Below the pieces are notes generated by a model that worked only from the letters and a program-made list of their open reading frames with translations, did no database searches and was not told the origin of the DNA. From Saccharomycopsis fibuligera x Saccharomycopsis cf. fibuligera (lineage: Eukaryota; Ascomycota; Saccharomycetes; Ascoideales; Saccharomycopsidaceae), in contig CP012817.1 of NCBI GenBank assembly GCA_001936135.1, positions 62,001-126,000 of the forward strand: a stretch of 64,000 bases of DNA, read 5' to 3'. Every line of letters starts with the position of its first letter. Position 1 is the first letter of the stretch. A program made the translations under genes and the position numbers. This document shows, piece after piece, positions 1 to 10,202 of the stretch.

Positions 1-3000
1 CAAAAAATTGCCAGAAGGTCCATAAAAACAAATGAGCAGCTCGATAGAGAGTATATAATTCTTGGCTGCTTAAAAAACATCATCAACGTTAAGGAGGGAG
101 CTGACTTGGCTATTGATACCCCTCAGTGCATCCTAGCTTTGGTAGCATCTTTAACATCGCCTCGATTATCTACCAGAAAACTAGTCACTGAAATTTTAGC
201 ATTACTCTCATACTGGAAACCTCCGGTTGGTCGCAATTCAATCTTGTCTCAATTAGAAATAGTCTATAAAAATGTTATTGAAAGTGAGGAGTTGTTATTT
301 CAGCCATGGCTCTACGTTGTTGAAAAATCTTTGGATAGCAGAGATCTAATTGGCGCTTTGATTGGCGACGGTGATGATTATAAGAGTACAAGCACATTGC
401 AAGATTATTGCTTGACCACATTATTTTTGGTAACTTCATTGGTTGAAGGGTCAGATCAGTTAAAGGAAAGAGTCAGAATACGAAACTTGTTCAAGAATTG
501 TCATTTGCCTACAATTTTTGAGAAAATGAAGACTTTGAAGTATGGTTTGATTGATGAACAAATCAGCAGATATGAAGAAAATGCTATGCTTGATTACGAA
601 GAATTGATGAATATAAGCCATGATAATCAAACACCAGTGGAAATCGAAGAAATCACCGATGACTTGTTGAAAGTTAACAAAGGCACAGAAAGAGAAAATT
701 ATCTCTCATCTATCGTTCAAAACTTATTACTTGTTAACCATCGTGCAGAAATGGAAACCGATAGTGTAATAATTCATGGATATAGTCCCTCAGATGAAAG
801 TTCTGAAAAAGAAATTACTAGAATGTATCAATTGATTGACTCAGTCATATATCACATTGTTTCTGAAAGTGCTATACCTGGTTTAGATTCAGAAAATGTG
901 TTAAATGGTGCTATTCAAAGAATTATGGACAGATTACAGACTGATGATATTGCCAGAAGAGCAGTGCTAGAGACTAAAGAATTATCTGCTACCTTAAGGG
1001 ATGTTGAAAAGGAAAGAAATGATTTACGCGAACAATTGAAGTTAGGTTCTTCTGGACGAATAGAGAACTTGATGAACATAATTACTTCAAATGAGGCTGA
1101 TATTAAAGAAAAAGATGCTGAAATATTTGAATTGACTCAAAAAATAAAAGAATTGCAAAAGCAAATGCAACTTGAAAATGAAAAAAATGAAAGACGCATA
1201 CAGAAGTTGATCAACGCTGCTCATGGTGGCAGTGAATCTGCTGGATCCAGTCCAGTAAAAACTGCTGTTGCTAGATCCAACACAATAGCAGCTTCGAATG
1301 CTCAATCTCAACATATGAAATCTAGTACAAGCAATAATAGCTTAATAGCAAACCAAAATTTGCAAGCTATCAAAAGAATGTCTTTGTTAGGATCACCTTC
1401 AGCTGGTCTTTTGGCTGATGTGTTGAATTTATCCAACCAGCCTTCACCTAATAGTACCGAAAGCTCACCAGAAAAAGTCCATGGATTAGCAATCATGAAA
1501 GAAGAGGACCATGCTACTGAGCAAGAATTTGAAGATGATGATATTGAGTCCGTTTCAGTACATGGCACTGAACAGTTGTTGAACGAGAGTAGCAATGGAT
1601 CATTGTCAAAGCAATCACCTCGGTCAACTGGTCCGCCACCTCCTCCTTCTTTTCCTCCATCACAAACATTAAATGAAGATTCTGGTTCATCGTCTCAATC
1701 AAAACCATTATCTGGGCCGCCGCCACCGCCACCACCACCGCCTCCTCCAGGTATGCCAGGATTTTTAAGTCCTTCATCTCCACCACCACCTCCTCCTCCA
1801 GTCCCGTCATTTTTAATTAACAATGATAATGGTACTCAACCACCCCCTCCTCCATTACCTGGCTTTTTGAATAAAGATGCGCAAGCACCAGCTAATCAAA
1901 CCACTTTAACAATGACTAGATCAGTTTCTAATAGTTCGATAACTAACAATGCACCAAAGCCAACAAAGAAGTTGAAGCAAATTCATTGGGATAAAGTTGA
2001 TAATGTTAAACCAACATTCTGGGCTGATAAAGCTAAGACCAATATGATTGATGAACTATGGAAATTGGGTGTCTTGGAAGAAGTTGAAACTTATTTTCCT
2101 GCTAAAGAAAGTAAGATCAAAGTTAAAACAAAAAATAATACTCATGGTGGAGAAAAAGTATCATTTTTGGGCAGAGATTTGGCTCAACAATTTGGTATCA
2201 ATTTGCATATGTTTGCCAGTGTGTCGGAAACTAACTTTGTTAAAATGGTACTCAATTGTGACAAAACTATATTGAATAACGTTAACGTCTTAGAGTTCTT
2301 TAATAAGGATGAGCTAACGGATATCACGGATACATTAAATAGGAACTTTCGTCCTTACAGTACAAACTTTACTATCAGACCATACGTGACTCCAGAAAGG
2401 AATCCTGAGGAACTTGAAAGAGCTGATAGAATTTATGTTGAATTATGTTATAATTTAAGACATTATTGGAAATCAAGATCAAGGGCTTTATTGATTAGGA
2501 GCACATATGCTAAGGATTATGTTGATTTGGAAAAAAAACTACAAAAACTTGATTCTGGAATTAATTCTGTCAAGGAGTCATCTCATTTGAAAGACTTGTT
2601 AGATATCATAAGATCAGTCGGTAATTTTATGAATGACATTACTAAGCAAGCTAAGGGGTTCAAAATTGGAACTTTGCAAAGGCTCAAGTTTATGAAAGAT
2701 GATAAAAACACAATGACTTTCTTGCATTATATTGAAAGAATTGTTAGAACATATTTTCCTAACATAAGTGAATTCGTTGATGATTTGGAAGAAGCTATTG
2801 CTATTGCTAATTTGTCGGTTGAGCAACTAGAAAATGATTGCAGAACTTATGAGCAACAAATTAAAAATATTGATGCCTCAATGACTAAAGGAAACCTAAG
2901 TGATCCTGAGAAGCTACATCCTGAAGATAAAATTCTTTCTGTAATTAAAGCTGATATACCAAGGGCCCACACAAAGTCAAAATTGTTGGTTAATCATCTC

Positions 3001-3891
3001 AAAGAATCGCTTGAAAGTTATAATGACTTGATGGTTTACTTTGGTGAAAATGAAAAGGATATGACCGCTCGTAACACATTTTTCCAGAAGTTTTCAAATT
3101 TTATTCAAGAATATAAGAAAGCTCATATCGAAAATATTCAACGTGAAGAAGAGCAGCGCGCCTATGAAGTTAGAAAGAGACTCATTGAAAGCAAATTAAA
3201 GAAGAATAAATCTTCAAAATCTGGTACTAAGCTTGGCAACAAAAATCTGCCTAACAGTGTTGATGCTGCTAGTAGCAATAATAATAAGGCTCATAGTTAC
3301 GATGGTCAGTTTGAGAATTCGGACAGTAATAGTCGAGTTAACGGTGGCTATAACAACGACAATTATGATGCGGAAGGTCCAAATTCAAATGCAAATGAGG
3401 ACGTGAATTTACCTGAGCTCGTTGATGATGATGATGATGATGATTATGATGAAGAGACTAACGCCACAGAAGAAGAACGGGCTAGTGTGGCAGTCATTGA
3501 TACGCTTTTGCAAAAACTTCGACAAAGTGGACCTGATGCGGCAGCAAATTCTAGGAGAAGAACGGAACGCAAGAAGAGGCTATCTTACGGTATTTTGTCG
3601 TCGAATGAGTTTAGAAATGTTACTAATAATAGTGCTAGTAGCAACAACGAGAATTCATCGCCAGAATTGGGAAGTGGCGGTGATGTTAGCGCTAGAGCTC
3701 AGACCATGTTGCAGCAACTCAGGGACAATGAAAGAGAAAGTCCTGATCCACAAAAAGAATTTCAGAAATCAACATGGCAGTCTTCGCTGCTGGAACAAAA
3801 CGAAGGACCCTCTCGTGGACAACAACCTATTAGAGCCAAAGATAAATTGAGGGAACTTAGAAATAAAGAGAGAAGAAGCTCATTGATTTAA
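1..3891 (+). CDS. BNI1: Formin, Bni1-like (5' end outside window)
   Basis: Formin that nucleates and elongates unbranched actin filaments for actin cables, polarised growth and cytokinesis under Rho-GTPase control. The frame is open from base 1 with no stop, so the N-terminus lies upstream; TTG at 106 is not a start. Visible in order: the end of the armadillo-like GBD/FH3 region (to about 900), a coiled coil (about 960-1210), an FH1 segment with long proline runs (about 1632-1861), an FH2 domain beginning near KKLKQIHWDKV at about 1970 and running to about 3180, then an acidic GAT-repeat stretch (3421-3450). A DAD-like autoregulatory motif (IDTLLQKLR followed by RRRTERKKR) lies at about 3500-3580. 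Order and motifs are diagnostic of a Diaphanous-related formin. BNI1 rather than BNR1 is inferred from overall resemblance. Only three CTG codons were seen in almost 1300. Confidence 0.93.
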   Translation, partial: QKIARRSIKTNEQLDREYIILGCLKNIINVKEGADLAIDTPQCILALVASLTSPRLSTRKLVTEILALLSYWKPPVGRNSILSQLEIVYKNVIESEELLFQPWLYVVEKSLDSRDLIGALIGDGDDYKSTSTLQDYCLTTLFLVTSLVEGSDQLKERVRIRNLFKNCHLPTIFEKMKTLKYGLIDEQISRYEENAMLDYEELMNISHDNQTPVEIEEITDDLLKVNKGTERENYLSSIVQNLLLVNHRAEMETDSVIIHGYSPSDESSEKEITRMYQLIDSVIYHIVSESAIPGLDSENVLNGAIQRIMDRLQTDDIARRAVLETKELSATLRDVEKERNDLREQLKLGSSGRIENLMNIITSNEADIKEKDAEIFELTQKIKELQKQMQLENEKNERRIQKLINAAHGGSESAGSSPVKTAVARSNTIAASNAQSQHMKSSTSNNSLIANQNLQAIKRMSLLGSPSAGLLADVLNLSNQPSPNSTESSPEKVHGLAIMKEEDHATEQEFEDDDIESVSVHGTEQLLNESSNGSLSKQSPRSTGPPPPPSFPPSQTLNEDSGSSSQSKPLSGPPPPPPPPPPPGMPGFLSPSSPPPPPPPVPSFLINNDNGTQPPPPPLPGFLNKDAQAPANQTTLTMTRSVSNSSITNNAPKPTKKLKQIHWDKVDNVKPTFWADKAKTNMIDELWKLGVLEEVETYFPAKESKIKVKTKNNTHGGEKVSFLGRDLAQQFGINLHMFASVSETNFVKMVLNCDKTILNNVNVLEFFNKDELTDITDTLNRNFRPYSTNFTIRPYVTPERNPEELERADRIYVELCYNLRHYWKSRSRALLIRSTYAKDYVDLEKKLQKLDSGINSVKESSHLKDLLDIIRSVGNFMNDITKQAKGFKIGTLQRLKFMKDDKNTMTFLHYIERIVRTYFPNISEFVDDLEEAIAIANLSVEQLENDCRTYEQQIKNIDASMTKGNLSDPEKLHPEDKILSVIKADIPRAHTKSKLLVNHLKESLESYNDLMVYFGENEKDMTARNTFFQKFSNFIQEYKKAHIENIQREEEQRAYEVRKRLIESKLKKNKSSKSGTKLGNKNLPNSVDAASSNNNKAHSYDGQFENSDSNSRVNGGYNNDNYDAEGPNSNANEDVNLPELVDDDDDDDYDEETNATEEERASVAVIDTLLQKLRQSGPDAAANSRRRTERKKRLSYGILSSNEFRNVTNNSASSNNENSSPELGSGGDVSARAQTMLQQLRDNERESPDPQKEFQKSTWQSSLLEQNEGPSRGQQPIRAKDKLRELRNKERRSSLI

Positions 3892-4024
3892 AATACGCTT
3901 ATCTCCTCTGCTGGTGAAAAAAAATTAAGATAAGCAATTAAAAGTCATTGATTGAAATTTATTCGAAAGTTCATTTAATGTTGTCTTATGCTTTTTATCT
4001 GTTTATTTATTTATCTTTCTTAAT

Positions 4025-4063
<39 letters not shown>

Positions 4064-4790
4064 TTTTGTTGCAATTTGAGGCATTTTACCCTTTGTTTGG
4101 TGCACAGTGTGCATTCTCATCCCTACTCATGACTAGCCGTTCCAACAATCCACATATAATATAACAGGAAAGAAGGCTCTCAAAAAAGTTCAATTTTTTT
4201 GCCTTTTTGTTCATCTTTCACTTTATCTTCTGATTTTTACTGATTCTTCTTGTCTTGCTTTGTTATTTTTTACCCATTTTTCGTTTTTTATAGTTCTCTA
4301 CATGTTTATTGTTTACTTATTTATTTGTTCCTTTCTTGTGTCAACGGATTTTTTCTTTTAAATTGATTGCTCATATTTAACTTTTTGATTTGTTGGCTTT
4401 CTTGCATGTTGTAGTTATTTTAGGAATGGTTTAGTGTGGCTGGTCATGATTTCTTAAGCCTGAATCGGGTAAATCATAAACGCCGTTGCCTTTTTCGCGG
4501 ATTCTCGGGGCGATAAATTCATCTGTTAAGCTGCATGCTTATCAATAGTACCGCCATCGTCTTGATCATTAAACCACTGTTTCGTCCCAATTGAGCCAAC
4601 CCACTGCCTTGCCAAAGTAATAGATATATAAAGATAGTTAATTTCATTTTTCTAACAGGCTAACTTGTTAGCTGGCCAATTTGCTAGTTTTTCATAAATA
4701 ATTATCGCTATCAATTTTTCATTTCATACACATCTTCACTATTGCACTATATCACGTATTTAAAACAATCAAACACAAGATAAGCACAAT
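3892..4790. other. Intergenic spacer with 35-T tract
   Basis: BNI1 3' region and ATX2-like promoter. It holds an uninterrupted T run at 4026-4060 and T-rich DNA up to about 4380. I see no convincing ORF or RNA gene. Confidence 0.7.
4026..4060 (+). repeat. Poly(T) tract
   Basis: Thirty-five consecutive T, 135 bp downstream of the BNI1 stop. Such tracts exclude nucleosomes and often mark 3' ends or promoters in yeasts. Confidence 0.9.
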
Positions 4791-6080
4791 ATGAGGTTCT
4801 CAATATTCGGCTTTTTTATTCTCATAATATTCTCGCTCTTTATGGCGGTAGCATGCTATGTATTTGGGATTGTGCCCATATATAGTGAGAAACTCATCAA
4901 ATCGAACAACAGATTTAATAATGATGATGCTGAAAATGGGTTCGTAACTGGAAATAATGACAATAGTACTGAAACAGAAAGCAAATACAATTATGAAAAG
5001 ACACTTCGCCAAGTATCTAGGTTCAGTAATGGTTTGCTCATTGGCACTGCGTTATCACTTATTATTCCTGAAGGTATTAATACTCTTTTTGATACGCATG
5101 ACGAGAAGCTAAAAGATGATTCTTTCAAGTCTGTTATACTTACCAGCATGATACTGATGGGATTTTTAGTAATGTATCTTGTTGATAATTATAAAATTTT
5201 GAGCGCTCCTGGAGGTATTATAGACCCTGGAGAAGAAGCACAAAAATATAAGCAGACATGTCAAGCTTTGAAACACGCTGATTTGAACAAGGATTATCAG
5301 AATAGTCTGGGGATTTTTGGATGCAGTGCCACGGTGGACATCCAGGTCATCGTTAGAAATTTTAGAACTGCTTCTTTGCAAGATTCCTTGTCATTTATCA
5401 AGAAGTTTTTGCCAAACGTAAAAGGTGCTTTTTTCATTTTTCATAAACTCATTCTTCATGAGACCATACTAATTGGCCTTTTGGTACATTCTGTGGCTGA
5501 TGGAATTGCATTTGGAACGTCTGCACTCGTTGAGAATAATAACCTTAAAGTTCTTGTGTTTTTGTCTTGCATTATTCATAAATTTCCTGCGTCATTTGCT
5601 TTGGGTGGTGCTCTTCTGGAAAAATATCATCGTTTGTATTTAACTTCTGAAAACGTTAACACCCCAGCATTGAACTTCGATTTCAATCCAAACATCATTA
5701 ATGATGACAATCTTTCGCGAAATGCGGATGAAACACATAAAGTTATTACTGCAAACATCGACCATATTGTTAAGACCGAAGTATTATTATTTTCAATGAG
5801 TGCTTCAGTTTCTGCTATTGCCACTTATTTGTTTATCGGTATCTTTGTTAGCTCCAAACATATTTACAATTTCGTTGGTGCGTTATTACTTTTTAGTGGT
5901 GGAAGTTTTTTATATGTTGCAGTTCATCTTTTCAACGATGCTAATGCACATCATCACTCAAACTTAAATTCTGAAAATGATGAAACAGTAATAGTTGAAG
6001 GTGATAAGCGTCCTGATTTGGCCTTGACAGTTTGGGGAATGGCTGTTCCTCTTTTGGTTGGCTTGTTTTTGAAGGATTAA
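4791..6080 (+). CDS. ATX2: ZIP-family metal transporter, ATX2/ZIP9-like
   Basis: Multi-pass transporter of the ZIP (SLC39) family, closest in look to yeast Atx2 (Golgi manganese homeostasis) and animal ZIP9. The N-terminal hydrophobic segment is followed by a short Asn-rich loop and the characteristic GTALSLIIPEG motif (about residues 85-95). Later helices carry HSVADGIAFGTSA and HKFPASFALGGAL, the paired metal-binding helices with His and Asp/Pro typical of ZIP proteins. A His-containing loop (HHHSN) lies near the C-terminus. At 429 aa it is longer than S. cerevisiae Atx2 (about 313 aa), mainly through hydrophilic loops. The start is an ATG with an A-rich context. It is convergent with the phospholipase gene. 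Metal specificity cannot be read from sequence; Mn is inferred from the subfamily. Confidence 0.82.
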   Translation: MRFSIFGFFILIIFSLFMAVACYVFGIVPIYSEKLIKSNNRFNNDDAENGFVTGNNDNSTETESKYNYEKTLRQVSRFSNGLLIGTALSLIIPEGINTLFDTHDEKLKDDSFKSVILTSMILMGFLVMYLVDNYKILSAPGGIIDPGEEAQKYKQTCQALKHADLNKDYQNSLGIFGCSATVDIQVIVRNFRTASLQDSLSFIKKFLPNVKGAFFIFHKLILHETILIGLLVHSVADGIAFGTSALVENNNLKVLVFLSCIIHKFPASFALGGALLEKYHRLYLTSENVNTPALNFDFNPNIINDDNLSRNADETHKVITANIDHIVKTEVLLFSMSASVSAIATYLFIGIFVSSKHIYNFVGALLLFSGGSFLYVAVHLFNDANAHHHSNLNSENDETVIVEGDKRPDLALTVWGMAVPLLVGLFLKD

Positions 6081-6475
6081 ATCTACGAATTGTTTCAAAG
6101 GAAGACCTTTGAATTTTGCTACTGAAAGTGCTGCTCAAACACTACATAAGGACTATGGTTAAATTTGGCAGCTGATAATTGTTTTGTTAAAACATTTTTG
6201 TTCTTTTTTTTTTTTTTTTTTTTTGTTTTTTGTTTTTGTTTTAATTTTGTGTATTTTTCCTTGGGATACCTGACAGCTATGTATTTGAATACATGAGTAT
6301 GAGTTTGAAGACTTACAATTTTAATAATATTTCTATAAGTTAAGATTGAAATTTTTGAAAAAAGATTTTGAAAATGACACTAATATAGAACTGAATAAGG
6401 AAAAAAAAAATTTAACGAATAGGGAAAATTGTTATAAGATAGGAAGAAAAATGATTGGAGTTGTCATATGATGAA
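6081..6475. terminator. Convergent 3' region, T-rich
   Basis: Shared 3' spacer between the ATX2-like gene (+) and the phospholipase B gene (-). It contains a T tract near 6208-6224 and A/T-rich DNA suited to poly(A) signals in both directions. Nothing else was recognised. Confidence 0.5.
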
Positions 6476-8245
6476 TCACTTTCCATCCCAACAGTAATCC
6501 TTGAAACACGATTTGCAGAAATCACTTTGTTCAACATTAGCTCTTTCCTGCGATCTTCTAACAATTGCGCATCCTACACAACCTCTCCAGGTACGATCTT
6601 CGGTCAAATTGGTTCTAGAAGCAGTTTCAAAACCATTTTTAATTATGCTGTTTCTTTCTTTCTCTGTGTATTTCAACTTTAAAGTTGATGTGTTAGAAGC
6701 ATATGAGTGTTTTGTGTTGCCAATAAAAACTACCAATGGAGGAATATTACTCAATTCAGTCAAATTTGTACTATCACAACCAAAAAATACTGGTCTTTGT
6801 GAAAAGTTATTTTTGACAAACCCTTCTGCCGACGGAACGTACGGGAATGCATAATTTATGCCCACTTCTTCAAACTGTCGACTATAAGTGTTTGCTAATG
6901 AAGAGCCATTGGGCCAGTTGTAGGTTGTGTCGGCGCTATTGTCAAATGCAAAAATCACATCAACATTTCTAGCAGGCTGTACTAAAGGCAACAATGGAAC
7001 ATTTTGCAAATCCAAACCACCATCAACAAGTGGTAATTTGTCACTAGTTTTGATTTTGTTTTCCTTAGTATATTGAGAGTTAAAAAATGGGTTTGGATTG
7101 AATAAAGAAGAATCCTGGTAAGATTTTTCAAGGCTAGTTAACTTATGGCTTATTAATGCGTACAATAATTTCACCTTTTTCACTGTACCCTTCAACTCAT
7201 CAATCATTGAACTAAAAAGCGCTGAAGACGTGCCCATAATGAAACCAGCATTGTCAAAACCAACAACACATTTGCCACTATTTTTTGGCTGTCCATTATT
7301 GAGGTCAGTGCCAAGATATTTAATGTCAACAAAAGTGTTTGCGGTTTTATCCCAGGATCCGAACTCAAATGGGGTAGATTCGAAAACTGTTGAATTGTTC
7401 CATTTCAAGTAGCTGTCAAATTTCAAATCAGCAACAGAAATCGGAAGCGGCATTCTCCCTTCCTGAAATACAGAAACATCTCTCAATCCTGACCATGTTG
7501 TCGCAAGTCCATATTGGCTATTCTTAGAGAAAAATTGTCTTGATAAAGCACGGCCCCAAATGTCTATGAAAGTGGCTTGGAATTTTGCGTCAAGCTTCTC
7601 CTTGACTTCATTAAGAAAACTTTTCCACACAATGTACGTCTTAATTAAATTGAGTCCTCCTAAATCATATATCGGGTACTTTAAGTTCCAAAGTTTGGTG
7701 TTTCTATTTTTGTCTGTCATTATTTTTGTCACTGAAGTCCAGTTATTCATAGCAAGGGTACCCACTAACCAATTGCCTCCAGATAATCCGGCCAAATATG
7801 TAGTTGATTCGAGCAATCCTCCTAAACCATGCTCACTTGCACCCTCTGTAGTGTTATCCATTGCCGATAGCTGACCCGCACCTGCAAGCATAGCTCTATA
7901 GCCACCGCCGGAGAAAGCTAAACCAATTTTGATTGAGGTGCTGGTGTTGTAGAAGCTGTTGTTGTTGCCATTATTGTTACTTAATAAGTGACTCAATTCA
8001 GTATCATTGAGTTTTGCAGTGTATTTTAAAAATTTCTTGAGGTTTGAACCCGTCACTTGATCTCTTTTTTTTAACCATAGCTTTTCTTCAAAACTTAATC
8101 CTTTCGCTTCCCTGATTAATCCAGAGTCTCTTAAAGAAGGGCAGCTGCTAAATCCCGGAGCGTAGTCATCTGTAGGAGAGATAGCAAGAACTGATTGATG
8201 GAAGAAAAGAAGCACAAAATATAATAGCTTTAGGGTATCTATCAT
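6476..8245 (-). CDS. PLB1: Secreted phospholipase B
   Basis: Lysophospholipase/phospholipase B that removes both acyl chains from phospholipids, secreted or periplasmic. A signal peptide covers about residues 1-21. SPTDDYAP follows, then the cPLA2-like catalytic fold: SGGGYRAM at about 112-119, the nucleophile motif GLSGGNW with Ser at about 155, and a DGGLDLQN motif carrying the catalytic Asp region. FDNAGFIMGTSSALF is the family signature that follows. Many NxS/T sites are present. The length (589 aa) is near the usual 600-700. No GPI-attachment tail is visible; the protein ends in a Cys-rich segment, so a soluble secreted form is likely. The assignment among PLB paralogues (PLB1/2/3) is not certain. 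It is followed upstream by an unusually long gene-free region. Confidence 0.93.
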   Translation of the reverse strand: MIDTLKLLYFVLLFFHQSVLAISPTDDYAPGFSSCPSLRDSGLIREAKGLSFEEKLWLKKRDQVTGSNLKKFLKYTAKLNDTELSHLLSNNNGNNNSFYNTSTSIKIGLAFSGGGYRAMLAGAGQLSAMDNTTEGASEHGLGGLLESTTYLAGLSGGNWLVGTLAMNNWTSVTKIMTDKNRNTKLWNLKYPIYDLGGLNLIKTYIVWKSFLNEVKEKLDAKFQATFIDIWGRALSRQFFSKNSQYGLATTWSGLRDVSVFQEGRMPLPISVADLKFDSYLKWNNSTVFESTPFEFGSWDKTANTFVDIKYLGTDLNNGQPKNSGKCVVGFDNAGFIMGTSSALFSSMIDELKGTVKKVKLLYALISHKLTSLEKSYQDSSLFNPNPFFNSQYTKENKIKTSDKLPLVDGGLDLQNVPLLPLVQPARNVDVIFAFDNSADTTYNWPNGSSLANTYSRQFEEVGINYAFPYVPSAEGFVKNNFSQRPVFFGCDSTNLTELSNIPPLVVFIGNTKHSYASNTSTLKLKYTEKERNSIIKNGFETASRTNLTEDRTWRGCVGCAIVRRSQERANVEQSDFCKSCFKDYCWDGK

Positions 8246-10202
8246 TGGTAATATGTACTGATAACATGTAGCTTTTGGGTAGTTAGAAAAAGAATTGAGA
8301 ATACTTATCGAAAACAGCAGAAATAGTAGATATTATATTGCGATTATAAAAGCATCCACAGGCTTTAATACTCCTTTCATTGGAGGTAAATACGGGCAAA
8401 CCCTGGGCACTGGATAAAAATAATTAAGGCCAATAACATTTTAATTATAAACTTGAAGAATTAGTATACTTAAGTAATAGTCTTGTGATTAACAACGGTG
8501 CTGTGGTGGTAAGGTATGCACATTCGACGCTCCTTCATGTTGGATATGCGGATCACTGGTACTGCACGGTGCATTTTCCGATATGAAAAAATTGAAGTGC
8601 ACTCTGCTATGACTGGTATTATTGTTACTACCAGGCTCAAAAGAAGGCTTTTCGCGACTTGGGGAAAGCTTATGAAAAACGTGCAGTTTTAGTTTTTGGT
8701 TTTTTCTTTTTTTTTTTTTTTTTTTCCTTTGAAAACGCAGTGCCGTTAAATCTCTCATGGCAAAAATAAAGATTATTGTATGGGAAGGCCACCCGCCTTC
8801 GGTTTGGTCTTCATGTGAGCCTTGCATTGTTTATTAGCTGTTGACCATTAGTTTTGCAGGGAAATTTGTATGTCGTAATTGGTGATTAACACAACATAGT
8901 ATCATGCACATTTATTATAACCATAACATAAATGACGTCGAGTAAAGTTTAAAGCAAGACATTTCAGTGAACCGCGACTTGTGATAACTTATGTAATGTG
9001 AAGAGACCTTTCCTTGATTGCCTGCGTCTTCAAATGCTTTTTGTTCTACTGATAAAGTACTGAAAAAACATGTCACTAAAAATATCTCAGGTAAATGGTG
9101 TTTGGTATTGTCACTGTTATTGACAGACATTTTTTGCGCTTTCTTTATATTGCTGTTTTTTAAGAACATGCAAATTATTTTATTTATACACACTAGGTTA
9201 CTAAGCTTTAGTTTATTTGATGGAAAAAACTGTCACTATTGAGAAAAGGTTTTCATGTCATGATATCTAACCAAGAGCTTTCCTACAAGATTTGAATAAA
9301 CATACATTTTTCGTTGATGCATATGAAAGTGTGAAAAGCCGACCACTACGCCAACCTTGTTTGTGTAACTCTACAAAAACAAATGGCCCAAAATTAAGTT
9401 ACAAAAGCTATAAATACTTTCACCATTTTCAATTTCTTCACACTTAGTCTGCCCTACATGCATTTGATATTCCACTGCGATTCTCAAAGTGGCTGTTTTT
9501 ACAAGCAATTATCGCTGTACATACCCTGTATGTTCTGATATAAATGGCTAGCATGAAAACCACAGTAATACAGTTAGTGGTTTTTGATATTTTCTTGAGA
9601 GCAAGTACATATTCCTGTAAAGTTTACTTCATGGAAGTGCTTCTATGTCGAATTATTTGTTGAGCAACACTGCAGGTCATGCATGTCAACGCACGCAAAA
9701 AAGCAGTTATCATACACTGCTAGAGTGTTTCTCTGGCAGTTTATGCAGGCGGAAAAAACTGTGTGAAAAGAAGGACAACCAATAAGCCGCTTTTTCTGGG
9801 TCCATGTTGTTCCACAAAGAAAATTATATTCTTTGGGTATAAAAATTGGTAGCTTATCGGAAAGATTAGTGTTCTAAGGTACCAAAGACATCTGATAACA
9901 GCTTTGAAAAAACATCTTTGTCAGTAGAGTTAATAAAAGTCTCGGATACCGTTGGATCCCTTTTAGTGTGATTTTATTTTAGATTCAAAAACTGCGGCTC
10001 CGAGGTGACAATAGATCATGTAACTACTGTGGCTCAAATCTCCTCTTGGAAATTATACCAAAAGAAGATTGGACACTAAATAGTAACAAAATTCAAATAA
10101 TATTAGATCTATGTGAAAGTTGGATTCCTTTTGTAACGAAGTAGAAAGTATATAACAAATTCAAAAATGACACACATGACAAAAAGAAATTCATTGATAA
10201 AA
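8246..10202. other. Long gene-free spacer upstream of PLB
   Basis: About 2 kb between the PLB start and the end of the UNC93-like gene, both on the minus strand, so it holds the PLB promoter and the UNC93 terminator. It is AT-rich, with only short ORFs. The 112-codon minus-strand frame at 8489-8827 owes its Lys run to a T tract and looks fortuitous. No tRNA B-box, intron or transposon was recognised. The size suggests extended regulatory DNA or an undetected non-coding RNA. Confidence 0.5.

Noticed and set aside
106-108. Start codon for BNI1 at 106
   Set aside because: It is TTG; the frame is open to base 1 and upstream codons continue the conserved armadillo region.
8489-8827. 112-codon minus-strand frame with Lys run
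   Set aside because: Has an ATG but consists of low-complexity sequence created by a T tract; no domain or context support.
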